Assembly (NCBI RefSeq): GCF_000720325.1
Contig: NZ_JOJM01000046.1
Span: 1-64,000, forward strand
Source: Streptomyces sp. NRRL B-1347
Lineage (GTDB): Bacteria > Actinomycetota > Actinomycetes > Streptomycetales > Streptomycetaceae
Reading direction: 5' to 3'
DNA: 64,000 bases
In this document: positions 1 to 8,102 of the stretch, piece after piece
Position numbering within the stretch: the stretch's first letter is position 1
Layout: each line of letters opens with the position of its first letter
Notes under the pieces: generated by a model
The model's database searches: none
Seen by the model: the letters and a program-made list of their open reading frames with translations, nothing else
What the model was told of the DNA's origin: nothing
Program-made: the position numbers and the translations under genes

Positions 1-4
1 CACG

Positions 5-496
5 ATGACGGGCGGGCCGGGCGGGCCGGGCGGGCCGGGCGGGCCGGACGGGCCGGACGGGCCGAGAACGGGCGAGGCCCCGGCGGCGGCCGGGGACGGG
101 GCCGGGGCCGGGGCTCTGCGGAGCATCCGGCTGTGGTTCAGCCCCGCCCGGCTCCGGGACGAGGGCGCCACCCCGGACTACCGCTTCTCGCTGGCCAACG
201 AGCGCACCTTCCTGGCCTGGCTGCGCACCGCGCTCGCGCTGGTCGGCGGCGGCTTCGCCGTGGACCAGTTCCTGCCGGACCTGCGCTGGGGCGCCCGCGT
301 CGGGCTCGCGCTCGCGCTGCTCGCCGCCGGGGTGCTGTGCTCGCTGCGGGCGGTCAACCACTGGGTGCGGTGCGAGCGGGCCATGCGGCGCGGCGAGGAC
401 CTCCCGGCCTCGCGCTTCCCCGCGCTGCTCAGCCTCGCGGTGGCCGTGGTCGCCCTCGCGATGGTGGCGGTCGTCCTCTTCGGGTGGGAGGGGTGA
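5..496 (+). CDS. DUF202 family membrane protein (YidH-like)
   Basis: Encodes 163 residues. The DUF202 signature NERTFLAWLRT lies at about 65-75, followed by three hydrophobic segments (about 73-92, 95-114 and 141-160). The family consists of small inner-membrane proteins of unknown function. The first 20 residues are a Gly-Pro-rich low-complexity tail encoded by tandem repeats, so the functional start could be further in. Only four bases precede the ATG, so a start outside the window cannot be excluded. It is followed after 4 bp by a second DUF202 gene, and the pair probably forms one operon. Confidence 0.85.
   Translation: MTGGPGGPGGPGGPDGPDGPRTGEAPAAAGDGAGAGALRSIRLWFSPARLRDEGATPDYRFSLANERTFLAWLRTALALVGGGFAVDQFLPDLRWGARVGLALALLAAGVLCSLRAVNHWVRCERAMRRGEDLPASRFPALLSLAVAVVALAMVAVVLFGWEG
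8..64. repeat. 9-bp tandem repeat encoding a Gly-Pro tail
   Basis: About six tandem units of the type GGGCGGGCC, drifting to GGACGGGCC at the distal end, encode GGPGGPGGPGGPDGPDGP near the N-terminus of the first DUF202 protein. This is simple-sequence DNA prone to slippage, so copy number probably varies between strains. Confidence 0.7.
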
Positions 497-500
497 GGCG

Positions 501-821
501 GTGACGCACGGGGCGGTCGCGGCCCGGGACCCGGGGCTGCAGCCCGAGCGCACCCGGCTCGCGTGGCGGCGTACGACGCTGACGTGCACGGTCGCCGCGG
601 TGCTGGCGGCGCGGACGGCCCTGCACCGCGGCGCGTCGACGGCGGGCGTCGTGGCGTGCGCGCTGTCCCTGCTGCTCTGGCTCGGCTTCCTCGCGGTGGC
701 GCACCGCAGGATCACCGACCTGGCCGTGGCGCGGCCGCGCGCGCTGAGCGCGCGGGCGGCGACGACGGCGGCCCTGTGCACGGCGGCGCTGGCACTGTGC
801 GCGCTGGTGACGGTGTTCTAA
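501..821 (+). CDS. Second DUF202 family membrane protein
   Basis: Encodes 106 residues with a GTG start preceded by a purine-rich GGGAGGGGTGAGG site that overlaps the end of the upstream gene. The motif ERTRLAWRRTTL near residues 16-27 is the DUF202 signature, and three hydrophobic helices follow. Two adjacent DUF202 genes of different length suggest a hetero-oligomeric membrane complex, but the role is unknown. Transcription probably stops in the repeat and hairpin region downstream. Confidence 0.85.
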   Translation: MTHGAVAARDPGLQPERTRLAWRRTTLTCTVAAVLAARTALHRGASTAGVVACALSLLLWLGFLAVAHRRITDLAVARPRALSARAATTAALCTAALALCALVTVF

Positions 822-852
822 GCGGCCTTGGTGAAGTCCGCTGCGGTACGGG

Positions 853-935
853 CGCGCCCCGAAGGGGCGCGGGGCTGTGCACATGTGCGGCTCCGCCGCG
901 TGGGCGCGACCAGCCACGATGGCGCCGCAGCAGAA
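853..935 (+). repeat. Dispersed intergenic repeat, copy 1
   Basis: Contains CGCCCCGAAGGGGCGCGGGG followed by a GC-rich palindromic stretch and GCGACCAGCCACGA. The same core recurs, in either orientation, near 11454, 26351, 34781 and 59207-59338. I recall this as a very common streptomycete intergenic repeat. It lies downstream of the DUF202 pair, where its hairpin may help end transcription. Confidence 0.6.
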
Positions 936-969
936 GGACGGCACAGCGCGACACTTCCAGCGAAGCGCT

Positions 970-1008
970 TAGGCCTTGCCGCCGGCGCGGCGCCGGCGGC
1001 AAGGCCTA
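970..1008. terminator. Bidirectional terminator hairpin, 19-bp perfect stem
   Basis: Positions 970-988 and 990-1008 are perfectly complementary around a single central base, a 19-bp GC-rich inverted repeat. It lies between convergent genes, and the TAG stop codon of the oxidoreductase (1006-1008) is inside the stem. It has no U-tract, as is usual for streptomycete terminators. Confidence 0.75.
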
Positions 1009-1962
1009 GGGCTGGGCCGCCTCCCCCTCCGCCGCCCAGTCCACCGTGACCACGATCTTCCCGCGGGTGCGCCCCTGTTCGCTCAGCCGGTGCGCGTCCG
1101 CCGCCCGCTCCAGCGGGAACGTCGCGTCGACGTGGACGGTGAGCACGTCCTGCTCCGCGAGTTCGGTCAGGCGCCGCAGGTCGTCCGCGTCGGGGCGGAC
1201 GAAGCAGTACTGGCCGCCGAGGCCGATCACGGAGCCGTCGGCGACGGAGGCGAGCCGGCCGCCGGGCGCGAGCAGCTCCGCGGAGACCTTCAGGGTGTCG
1301 CCGCCCACGGTGTCGAAGGCTGCGTCGACGCCCTCCGGGGCCAGGGCGCGCACCCGGTCGGCGAGGCCTTCGCCGTAGGTGACGGGCTCGGCGCCCAGCT
1401 CCCGCAGATAGGCGTGGTTGCGCTCGCTCGCGGTGCCGATGACGCGGGCGCCCGCGTGCCGGGCGAGCTGGACGGCGAAGGAGCCGACGCCGCCCGCGGC
1501 CGCGTGCACCAGGACGACGTCGCCCTCGCCCACGGCGAGCGCCTTGTGCACCACCTGGTACGCGGTGAGCCCGGCGAGCGGCAGGCCCGCGGCCTCCTCG
1601 AAGGTGAGGTTGCGGGGCTTGCGGGCCAGGGTGCGCACGGGCGCGGCCACGTACTCGGCGAGCGTGCCGCGGGACAGGAAGTCCTCGCGCACGTAGCCGA
1701 TGACCTCGTCGCCTACGGTGAACTCCGGGACGGCGACCCCTGGCTGGACCACCACGCCCGCCACGTCCCAGCCGGGGATCACCGGGAAGACCGGGTCGAG
1801 GACGGCGTCGAGGTACCCCTCGCGGCACTTGTGGTCGACCGGGTTGACGGCCGCGGCCCGCACCTTCACCAGGACGGTGTCGGGCCCGACCTTCGGGTCG
1901 CGCACATCGCCGTACTCCAGGACCTCGGCACCGCCGTACGCGCGGTAGCTGATCGCTTTCAT
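1006..1962 (-). CDS. NADP-dependent quinone-type oxidoreductase (MDR superfamily)
   Basis: Encodes 318 residues, the usual length for zinc-independent quinone oxidoreductases. An N-terminal GroES-like domain (MKAISYRAYGG, VNPVDHKCREG) is followed by a Rossmann domain with the nucleotide motif HAAAGGVGSFAVQLAR at about 154-169. The structural-zinc cysteines of alcohol dehydrogenases are absent. It probably reduces quinones or enones with NAD(P)H, but the substrate is not evident. It is monocistronic, convergent with the DUF202 pair and divergent from the His-rich gene. Confidence 0.85.
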   Translation of the reverse strand: MKAISYRAYGGAEVLEYGDVRDPKVGPDTVLVKVRAAAVNPVDHKCREGYLDAVLDPVFPVIPGWDVAGVVVQPGVAVPEFTVGDEVIGYVREDFLSRGTLAEYVAAPVRTLARKPRNLTFEEAAGLPLAGLTAYQVVHKALAVGEGDVVLVHAAAGGVGSFAVQLARHAGARVIGTASERNHAYLRELGAEPVTYGEGLADRVRALAPEGVDAAFDTVGGDTLKVSAELLAPGGRLASVADGSVIGLGGQYCFVRPDADDLRRLTELAEQDVLTVHVDATFPLERAADAHRLSEQGRTRGKIVVTVDWAAEGEAAQP

Positions 1963-2074
1963 CGAGTCGCCTTACGCAGTCATGACACTACGGAGAACGG
2001 TGGCACAACGGGACCAAAGGGGCATCGAGGACTAGCCTGAGAGGGTCATCCGGCCCCTTTCGGGAGGCAGACCC

Positions 2075-2371
2075 ATGACCACCGCCCACCAGGAACACGC
2101 CGCCCACGACCACGCGCACGGCCCCGCCTGCGGCCACCCCGAGGTCCCGCACGGCGACCACGTCGACTACGCCCACGACGGCCATCTGCATCGCGCGCAC
2201 GGCGGCCACTACGACGAGTGCGAACCGGGCGGGCACGTCCCGCACGACGGCCACGACCACCAGCACGGCACGGACTGCGGACACGCCTCCGTAGCGCACG
2301 GCGACCACGTGGACTACGTGCACGACGGGCACCGGCACGCGGCCCACGACGGCCACTGGGACGACCACTGA
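2075..2371 (+). CDS. Histidine-rich small protein with internal duplication
   Basis: Encodes 98 residues, with a strong GGGAGG site before the ATG. About 30% of residues are His, with many Asp and Gly and two Cys-Gly-His motifs. The chain is a tandem duplication: each half carries CGH, HGDHVDY and HDGH followed by a His/Asp run. There is no signal peptide or membrane segment. The composition suggests cytoplasmic binding of zinc, nickel or copper (inference); no enzyme family is recognised. Similar short His-rich proteins are, from memory, common in streptomycetes. Confidence 0.75.
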   Translation: MTTAHQEHAAHDHAHGPACGHPEVPHGDHVDYAHDGHLHRAHGGHYDECEPGGHVPHDGHDHQHGTDCGHASVAHGDHVDYVHDGHRHAAHDGHWDDH

Positions 2372-2453
2372 CCGCCCGGGTCCCGCACCCGACCGCCTGA
2401 AGGCCCCCTGCGGCCGCGATCCTGATCACGTTCGAGCAGCCTCTCTGGACGAC

Positions 2454-2471
2454 ATACCGACTGGTCGGCAT
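2454..2471. promoter_or_regulatory. Putative TetR operator upstream of the phosphotransferase/ACAD operon
   Basis: ATACCGACTGGTCGGCAT is an 18-bp imperfect palindrome (7 of 9 positions paired) about 65 bp before the start codon. Its 12-bp core ATACCGAC(C/T)GGT recurs upstream of the short-chain dehydrogenase (6486-6497, reverse) and the molybdopterin oxidoreductase (28686-28697). The TetR gene at 4887-5489 is the nearest candidate regulator. Confidence 0.55.
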
Positions 2472-2536
2472 CATGAACGCCAGCGCATTGTCCGCCAGTT
2501 CGACGACTGCCCGTCCACGATCAGGAGCGACCGCCC

Positions 2537-3571
2537 ATGAGCGCAGACCATCCGCCCGGCCTCGACCTCGACCGGCTGCGCGGCCACCTCGACCGCGAAC
2601 GTCCGGGACTGCTCGGCGGCGGCCCGCTCACCGCCCGCCTCATCGAGGGCGGCCGGTCGAACCTCACGTACACCGTCACGGACGGCACCGACCGCTGGGT
2701 GGTGCGCCGCCCGCCGCTCGGGCACGTGCTGGCCACCGCGCACGACATGCGGCGCGAGCACCGCGTGATCAGCGCGCTGCACCCGACCGCCGTGCCGGTG
2801 CCGCGCCCGGTGCTGCTGTGCGCGGACGAGTCGGTCATCGGGGCGCCCTTCTACGTCATGGAGTTCGTGGAGGGCACGCCGTACCGCACCGCCGAGCAGC
2901 TCGTGCCGCTCGGGCCCGAGCGCACCCGGGCCGCGGTGCTCGGCCTCGTCGACGCGCTCGTGGACCTGCACGCGGTCGCGCCCGACGCCGTGGGGCTCGA
3001 CGACTTCGGGCGGCCCGAGGGGTTCCTCGACCGGCAGCTGCGCCGCTGGGGCAAGCAGCTCGCGGCCTCGCGCGGGCGCGAGCTCGCCGGCATCGACGAG
3101 CTGCACGCGGCGCTCGGCCGGGCGCTGCCCGCCTCGCCCGCACCCGCCGTCGTCCACGGCGACTTCCGCCTGGACAACGTCCTCATCGACTCCTCCGGCG
3201 GGACGGACCGCATCGCGGCCATCCTCGACTGGGAGATGTCGACGCTCGGCGACCCGCTGACGGACCTGGGCCTGCTGGTGATGTACAGCGTGCGCCTGGA
3301 GGTGCCCGAATCGCCCGTAAGCACCACGGCGGGCGCTCCGGGGCACCCGGACCCCGCCGAACTGATCGAGCGGTACGCGGCCCGCTCCGGGCGCGACGTG
3401 TCCGCGGTCTCCTGGTACACGGCGTTCGCCTGGTTCAAGCTCGCCGTGATCCTGGAGGGCATCCACTACCGCTACACCCTGGGCCAGACGGTCGGCGCGG
3501 GCTTCGACCGCATCGGCGAACTGGTGCCGCTGTTCATCGAACACGGCCTGACCACCCTCCAGGAAGGCTGA
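2537..3571 (+). CDS. Phosphotransferase family protein (APH/choline-kinase fold), ACAD-associated
   Basis: Encodes 344 residues. The kinase-like fold carries the catalytic-loop motif HGDFRLDN (His207) and the metal-binding motif ILDWEMSTLGDPLTD (Asp231). This is the ACAD10-N-like group of aminoglycoside-phosphotransferase homologues, which typically sit next to an acyl-CoA dehydrogenase. In characterised relatives the kinase phosphorylates a hydroxyacyl substrate that the dehydrogenase partner then processes; applying that here is inference. The dehydrogenase gene starts 9 bp downstream, so the two are one operon. Confidence 0.9.
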   Translation: MSADHPPGLDLDRLRGHLDRERPGLLGGGPLTARLIEGGRSNLTYTVTDGTDRWVVRRPPLGHVLATAHDMRREHRVISALHPTAVPVPRPVLLCADESVIGAPFYVMEFVEGTPYRTAEQLVPLGPERTRAAVLGLVDALVDLHAVAPDAVGLDDFGRPEGFLDRQLRRWGKQLAASRGRELAGIDELHAALGRALPASPAPAVVHGDFRLDNVLIDSSGGTDRIAAILDWEMSTLGDPLTDLGLLVMYSVRLEVPESPVSTTAGAPGHPDPAELIERYAARSGRDVSAVSWYTAFAWFKLAVILEGIHYRYTLGQTVGAGFDRIGELVPLFIEHGLTTLQEG

Positions 3572-3580
3572 TCCGGACCC

Positions 3581-4795
3581 ATGGACTTCGCATTCGACGC
3601 CCGTACCGAAGAGCTGCGCGGCAAGCTGCTCGCCTTCATGGACGCGCACGTGTACCCGGCCGAGCGGGTCGCCGACGAGCAGCGGGCCCGGCTCGCCTCC
3701 CCCTGGGACACGCCCGCCGTGGTCGAGGACCTGAAGGCCGAGGCCCGCCGCCAGGGGCTGTGGAACCTCTTCCTGCCGGACGCCGAGCACGGCGCGGGCC
3801 TGACGAACCTCCAGTACGCGCCCCTCGCGGAAATCACCGGGCGCAGCCCGCATCTGGCGCCCACGGCCCTGAACTGCGCGGCGCCCGACACCGGCAACAT
3901 GGAGGTGCTCGCCCAGTTCGGCACCGGCGAGCAGCAGAAGCGCTGGCTCACCCCGCTGCTCGCGGGCGAGATCCGCTCGGCGTTCGCGATGACGGAGCCG
4001 GAGGTGGCCTCGTCCGACGCCACGAACATCACGACGCACATCCGGCGCGACGGCGACGAGTACGTGCTCACGGGCCGCAAGTGGTACATCTCCGGGGCGA
4101 TGAACCCGCGCTGTGAGGTCTTCATCGTCATGGGCAAGACGGACCCGGAGGGGCCGGACATCCGCCGCCAGCAGTCGATGGTCCTCGTCCCCCGCGACAC
4201 CCCCGGCGTCGAGGTGCGCCGCGCCATGACGGTGTACGGGTACGAGGACCACTCCCACGGAGGGCACGCCGAGGTCGTCCTCGACCACGCGCGCGTGCCC
4301 GTGACGAACCTCGTCGGCGAGGAGGGCGGTGGCTTCGCCATCGCCCAGGCGCGGCTCGGCCCCGGCCGCATCCACCACTGCATGCGGCTCATCGGCATGG
4401 CCGAGCGGGCGATCGAGCTCATGTGCCGCAGGGCGGTCGACCGCACCGCCTTCGGCAAGCCGCTGGCCCGGCAGGGCGTGGTGCAGCAGTGGATCGCCGA
4501 CGCGCGCGTGACGGTGGAGCAGCTGCGGCTGCTCGTGCTCAAGACGGCGTGGCTGATGGACACCGTGGGCAACAAGGGGGCGCACACGGAGATCCAGGCC
4601 ATCAAGATCGCGACGCCCCGTGCGGTCGTCGACATCCTGGACCACGCGGTGCAGCTGCACGGCGCGGGCGGGGTGAGCCAGGACTTCCCGCTGGCGGAGC
4701 TGTGGGCCGCGGCACGGACGCTGCGCCTGGCCGACGGACCGGACGAGGTGCATCAGCGGTCGTTGGCGCGGCGGGAGCTGAAGCGGTACGTCTGA
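3581..4795 (+). CDS. Acyl-CoA dehydrogenase family protein (ACAD10/11-like)
   Basis: Encodes 404 residues covering the full flavoprotein fold: helical N-domain, the central beta motif FAMTEPEVASSDATN at about 133-147, and a C-terminal helical domain with the conserved RTAFGKPLARQG and LHGAGGVSQDFPLA regions. It probably oxidises an acyl-CoA with FAD. It is co-transcribed with the phosphotransferase-like gene. A perfect 18-bp hairpin follows the stop codon. Confidence 0.92.
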   Translation: MDFAFDARTEELRGKLLAFMDAHVYPAERVADEQRARLASPWDTPAVVEDLKAEARRQGLWNLFLPDAEHGAGLTNLQYAPLAEITGRSPHLAPTALNCAAPDTGNMEVLAQFGTGEQQKRWLTPLLAGEIRSAFAMTEPEVASSDATNITTHIRRDGDEYVLTGRKWYISGAMNPRCEVFIVMGKTDPEGPDIRRQQSMVLVPRDTPGVEVRRAMTVYGYEDHSHGGHAEVVLDHARVPVTNLVGEEGGGFAIAQARLGPGRIHHCMRLIGMAERAIELMCRRAVDRTAFGKPLARQGVVQQWIADARVTVEQLRLLVLKTAWLMDTVGNKGAHTEIQAIKIATPRAVVDILDHAVQLHGAGGVSQDFPLAELWAAARTLRLADGPDEVHQRSLARRELKRYV

Positions 4796-4836
4796 CCTGC
4801 GGTGGGCCGGGACGGCGCTGCGACGGGTCAGCGCCC

Positions 4837-4877
4837 GGGGCCGTGCCCGTCCCGTCGGGCGGGACGGGCACGGCCCC
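4837..4877. terminator. Bidirectional terminator, 18-bp perfect stem
   Basis: Positions 4837-4854 and 4860-4877 form a perfect GC-rich inverted repeat with a 5-nt loop, between the convergent acyl-CoA dehydrogenase and tetR genes. Confidence 0.8.
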
Positions 4878-4886
4878 TGCGGAGCC

Positions 4887-5489
4887 TTACGGGCGGAGGG
4901 CCCTCAGCAGCAGGTCCGCCAGGTGGTCCGCGACCTGCTGCGGGGACAGCGGGCCGTCCGGGCGGTACCACGTGGACAGGTGGTGGACCGAGCCGAAGTG
5001 GTAGTCCACCACCAGGTCCGCCGGGGTCGCGGAGGAGAAGACACCCGACTCCTGGCCCTCCTCGACCAGCGCGCGGAAGCGTTCGTGGTAGCGGCGGCGC
5101 TCGGCCCGCACCTGCTTGTGCTTCTCGGGGCTGAGGTGGTGCATGGACCGGAAGAAGATCGCGGCGTCGTCGAGGTTCGCGATGGTGGTGACCACGACGT
5201 CGGCCGCCGCGTCCCGCAGCCGCCGCTCCACGGGCGCGTCCGCGTCCGCGAAGGCGTCGAGCCGCTCCTGCTGGACCCGCAGCATGCGGGCGTAGACCTC
5301 GTGCAGCAGGTCGTCCTTGGAGCCGAAGTAGTGGTACAGCGCGCCCTTGGTGACGCCGGCCGCCTCCACGATCTCCTGCACGGACGTGCGGTCGTAGCCG
5401 CGGTCGGCGAAGAGCCGGGTGGCGGCGGCGAGCAGCCGCTGCGGGACGGGCGTGCCGTCACCGTCCGTCGTCCTGGCCACTGCCGCCAC
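4887..5489 (-). CDS. TetR family transcriptional regulator
   Basis: Encodes 200 residues. The N-terminal helix-turn-helix has the classic pattern TSVQEIVEAAGVTKGALYHYFGSKDDL at about 35-60; the ligand domain follows. The GTG start has GGAAGGCAG just upstream. It lies between the phosphotransferase/dehydrogenase operon and the short-chain dehydrogenase, both preceded by the ATACCGAC(C/T)GGT element, and the SDR gene is upstream on the same strand (113 bp gap). It probably represses one or both in response to an acyl-CoA ligand (inference). Confidence 0.9.
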   Translation of the reverse strand: MAAVARTTDGDGTPVPQRLLAAATRLFADRGYDRTSVQEIVEAAGVTKGALYHYFGSKDDLLHEVYARMLRVQQERLDAFADADAPVERRLRDAAADVVVTTIANLDDAAIFFRSMHHLSPEKHKQVRAERRRYHERFRALVEEGQESGVFSSATPADLVVDYHFGSVHHLSTWYRPDGPLSPQQVADHLADLLLRALRP

Positions 5490-5602
5490 CTGCCTTCCGT
5501 TTCCTGTGGTGCCCGCTGATGCGTGCGCATGACTGTGTTCGATCGTTCACACGGTCTCCGGTGACAACGCGGTTCCCGCCGAAGGATCTTCCCACTGACC
5601 GG

Positions 5603-6370
5603 CTACGGCAGCCGCGTCGCCTCCCACTTCCGCTGGATGTGGTTCATGCTGGTGAGCCACTTGTCGGGGGCGGCGGCCCGGGCCCGGTAGTACTCCGCGA
5701 CCTCCGGGTGCGGCAGGATCAGGAAGCGGTCGTCGGCCATCCCCGCGAACAGCGCGTCGGCGACGTCCTCCGGCTCGACGGCGGTGGGCACGAGCACGAG
5801 TTCGCCCGCGGACCCGGCGGCGGTGAGCATGTCGGTGCGCACGCCCTGCGGGCAGATCGCGTGCACCTTGAGGCCCCGGTGGCGGTAGGTGAGGGACAGC
5901 CACTCGGCGAAGGCGTACGCGCCGTGCTTGGTGACGCTGTACGGGGCGGCGCCCACCATGGTGAGCAGCCCGGCGGCGGACACCGTGGACACGAACCGGC
6001 CCTCGCCGCGCTCCAGCCAGGCGGGCAGCAGCGCGTGCGCGGCCCGTACGTGCGCCATGACGTTCACGTCCCAGGCGCTCGCCCACACCTGCTCGTCGGC
6101 GGCTTCGGTGCCGCCGGACGCGAGGCCCGCGTTGGCGCAGTAGACGTCGACGCGGCCGTCGAGGGCGGCGAGCGCGGCGGGCGCGATCCCGGAGGCGTCG
6201 CCCGGCACGGCGAGCCCGCCGATCTCCTCGGCGACGGCGGTGACCTTGGCCGCGTCCAGGTCGTTGACGACGACCCGGGCGCCGGCCGCGGCGAAGCGGC
6301 GGGCCAGCGCGGCCCCTATCCCGCCCCCGGCGCCGGTGACGACGACTCCCTTGTCCCGCAAGCTCTCCAC
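5603..6370 (-). CDS. Short-chain dehydrogenase/reductase (SDR) family oxidoreductase
   Basis: Encodes 255 residues from the GTG at 6370, chosen because AAGGGGAGACC lies directly before it; a longer reading from 6406 lacks such a site. The cofactor motif TGAGGGIG, the NAG-type motif, a catalytic Ser and the YSVTKHGAYAF (Tyr-x3-Lys) motif identify a classical SDR using NAD(P). The substrate is unknown. The context with tetR, acyl-CoA dehydrogenase and the phosphotransferase suggests oxidation of a hydroxyacyl or alcohol intermediate. Confidence 0.88.
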   Translation of the reverse strand: MESLRDKGVVVTGAGGGIGAALARRFAAAGARVVVNDLDAAKVTAVAEEIGGLAVPGDASGIAPAALAALDGRVDVYCANAGLASGGTEAADEQVWASAWDVNVMAHVRAAHALLPAWLERGEGRFVSTVSAAGLLTMVGAAPYSVTKHGAYAFAEWLSLTYRHRGLKVHAICPQGVRTDMLTAAGSAGELVLVPTAVEPEDVADALFAGMADDRFLILPHPEVAEYYRARAAAPDKWLTSMNHIQRKWEATRLP

Positions 6371-6691
6371 GGTCTCCCCTTCGGCCTCGACCACACACTG
6401 CCGCACGCGGCCTCACTGCCGCGCGGCCTCACTGCCTCGCTGCTGCCTCGCTGCTGGCTCGCTGGCGTGGCGCGACAGCAGACTAACCGGTCGGTATGCC
6501 AGGTGGAAGGGGACATCCGGACCGTGCCGGGCCGCGGCTCCGCGTCCCCTACCGGTTTTCCGGTAGTCCTCAGGGTGCGCGTACCCCCCTCCCGTCCTGG
6601 GGGCCTCCCGGCTGGTGACGAGTCGTCGCAGCCGGGATCGTGATTCAGGTCGAGGCGGTTGCGCGGCAGGCGAGTTGAGGGGTGGTTCGGG
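6371..6691. other. 321-bp divergent intergenic region
   Basis: Separates the SDR gene (minus) and the erythromycin-esterase-like gene (plus). It holds imperfect direct repeats around 6400-6465 (units such as GCCTCACTGCC and TCGCTGCTG), the TetR-like element at 6486-6497 and a purine-rich ribosome site before the ATG at 6692. I see no coding capacity I would support. Confidence 0.6.
6486..6497 (-). promoter_or_regulatory. Putative TetR operator upstream of the SDR gene
   Basis: On the minus strand this reads ATACCGACCGGT, identical to the element at 28686 and one base from that at 2454. It lies 116 bp upstream of the SDR start. The right half-site is degenerate (TTAGT instead of CGGTA). Confidence 0.45.
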
Positions 6692-8029
6692 ATGGCACGG
6701 ACGGCAAGGACGGCGCGGCGCACGGCCCCGCTGCTGGTGGCGGCCGCGGTCGGCGCGGGGGCGCTGATCGCCCCGCAGAGCGCCGGGGCGGCGGCGCGCG
6801 AGGACGATCCGGTGCGCGCCCTCGAAAGCGTCGCGCACCCGCTGCGGTCGACCGGACCGGGCGGCGCGGACAAGGACCTGCGGCCGCTGGACGCGATGGT
6901 GGGCGGCGCCACGGTGGTGGGCCTCGGCGAGGCCACGCACGGTTCGCACGAGTTCTTCACCATGAAGGACCGGGTCTTCCGCCACCTGGTCGAGGACAAG
7001 GGTTTCACCACCTTCGCGCAGGAGGTCAGCTGGACGACCGGGCTGCGCTTCGACGCCTATGTGCGCGGCGGCCCGGGCGACGTGCGCGCGCTCGTCCACC
7101 GCGAGCTGGCGAAGACCCCCTGGGACACCGAGGAGTACGTGGACCTGCTCACGTGGATGCGCGCGTACAACGACGAGCACCCGAAGCGGCAGCTCCGCTT
7201 CATGGGAAACGACCTCAACTACCCGCAGACGGGCGAGGAGCTGTACGACGGCGTGACGGACTACGTGCGGCGGCACGAGCCCGACCTGCTCCCCCGCATC
7301 ACCGAGCTGTACGCGCCGCTGCGGCGCCTGACGGACGGCGACGCGCACATGGGCAGGCCCCAGGCGGAGCGCGAGCGCCTCGCGGAGCGGGCCCGGACGG
7401 CCTACCGGCTCCTGGAGGAGCGCCGGCCGGAGCACGGCGGCAAGCGGTTCGCCCTCGCCCTGCACCACGCCCGGTCCGTCCAGCAGACCGCGACGATCTA
7501 CGCCTTCGAGCTGAACACCCCGGACGGCGACCGCGCCGCCATGCTGTACCGCGACCGCATCATGGCGGAGAACACCGCCTGGTGGCAGCGGCACACCGGC
7601 ACGAAGGTCCTGCTCTCCGCGCACAACGCCCATGTCTCATACGCCTCGTACGACCCGCGCTATCCGAAGATGCAGGGCGCCTTCCTGCGCGACCGCCTCG
7701 GCAAGAAGTACGTGAGCGTGGGCTTCACCTTCGACCGGGGCTCCTTCATGGCGCAGCCCGGCGGGGACGGGGCCTGGAAGTCCTTCTCGGTGGGCCCGGC
7801 CACCCCGGAGATGAACGAGCACACACTCGACCGGGTCCGCCACGACAACTACTACGTCGACCTGCGCACGGCCCCTGAGGCCGCCCGCTCCTGGCTCCGC
7901 ACGGCCCGGACGACGTACAGCATCGGCGCGGGCTGGCCCGACGGTCCGTACAAGATCGCGCTGACGCCGTCGCACGACGTGCTCATACATCTGCACGACG
8001 TCACGGCGGCCCACCGGCAGTCCTCGTGA
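6692..8029 (+). CDS. Secreted erythromycin esterase family protein
   Basis: Encodes 445 residues from the ATG at 6692, preceded by GAGGGG; a TTG 33 bp upstream would add a polar extension before the signal peptide. An Arg-rich N-terminus and hydrophobic stretch ending near AGAAAR look like a Sec or Tat signal. The conserved family motifs GEATHGSHEFF, QEVSW and the buried His/Glu regions (RFMGNDL, ALHHARS, LSAHNAH) are present. Secretion argues for a hydrolase acting outside the cell rather than a cytoplasmic macrolide-resistance esterase (inference). Confidence 0.85.
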   Translation: MARTARTARRTAPLLVAAAVGAGALIAPQSAGAAAREDDPVRALESVAHPLRSTGPGGADKDLRPLDAMVGGATVVGLGEATHGSHEFFTMKDRVFRHLVEDKGFTTFAQEVSWTTGLRFDAYVRGGPGDVRALVHRELAKTPWDTEEYVDLLTWMRAYNDEHPKRQLRFMGNDLNYPQTGEELYDGVTDYVRRHEPDLLPRITELYAPLRRLTDGDAHMGRPQAERERLAERARTAYRLLEERRPEHGGKRFALALHHARSVQQTATIYAFELNTPDGDRAAMLYRDRIMAENTAWWQRHTGTKVLLSAHNAHVSYASYDPRYPKMQGAFLRDRLGKKYVSVGFTFDRGSFMAQPGGDGAWKSFSVGPATPEMNEHTLDRVRHDNYYVDLRTAPEAARSWLRTARTTYSIGAGWPDGPYKIALTPSHDVLIHLHDVTAAHRQSS

Positions 8030-8102
8030 GGCAGGGGCGGCGGGACGGTCGGGGCGGGGGGGCGGTCGGGGCGGGGGCTCCGGCCGTGCCGGGCGCGGGG
8101 GT

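Noticed and set aside
963..972. AAGCGCTTAG, resembling the maoC/tetR operator
   Set aside because: Only 10 of 15 bases, in the 3' region of the oxidoreductase next to a terminator, not upstream of any gene; likely chance.
2471..4753. A 760-codon minus-strand open frame across the phosphotransferase and ACAD genes
   Set aside because: Crosses two clearly real genes, has no recognisable motifs, and shows the Arg/Val/His bias of antisense reading.
8030..8102. G-rich direct repeats between convergent genes
   Set aside because: Low-complexity GC stretch, no stable hairpin found.
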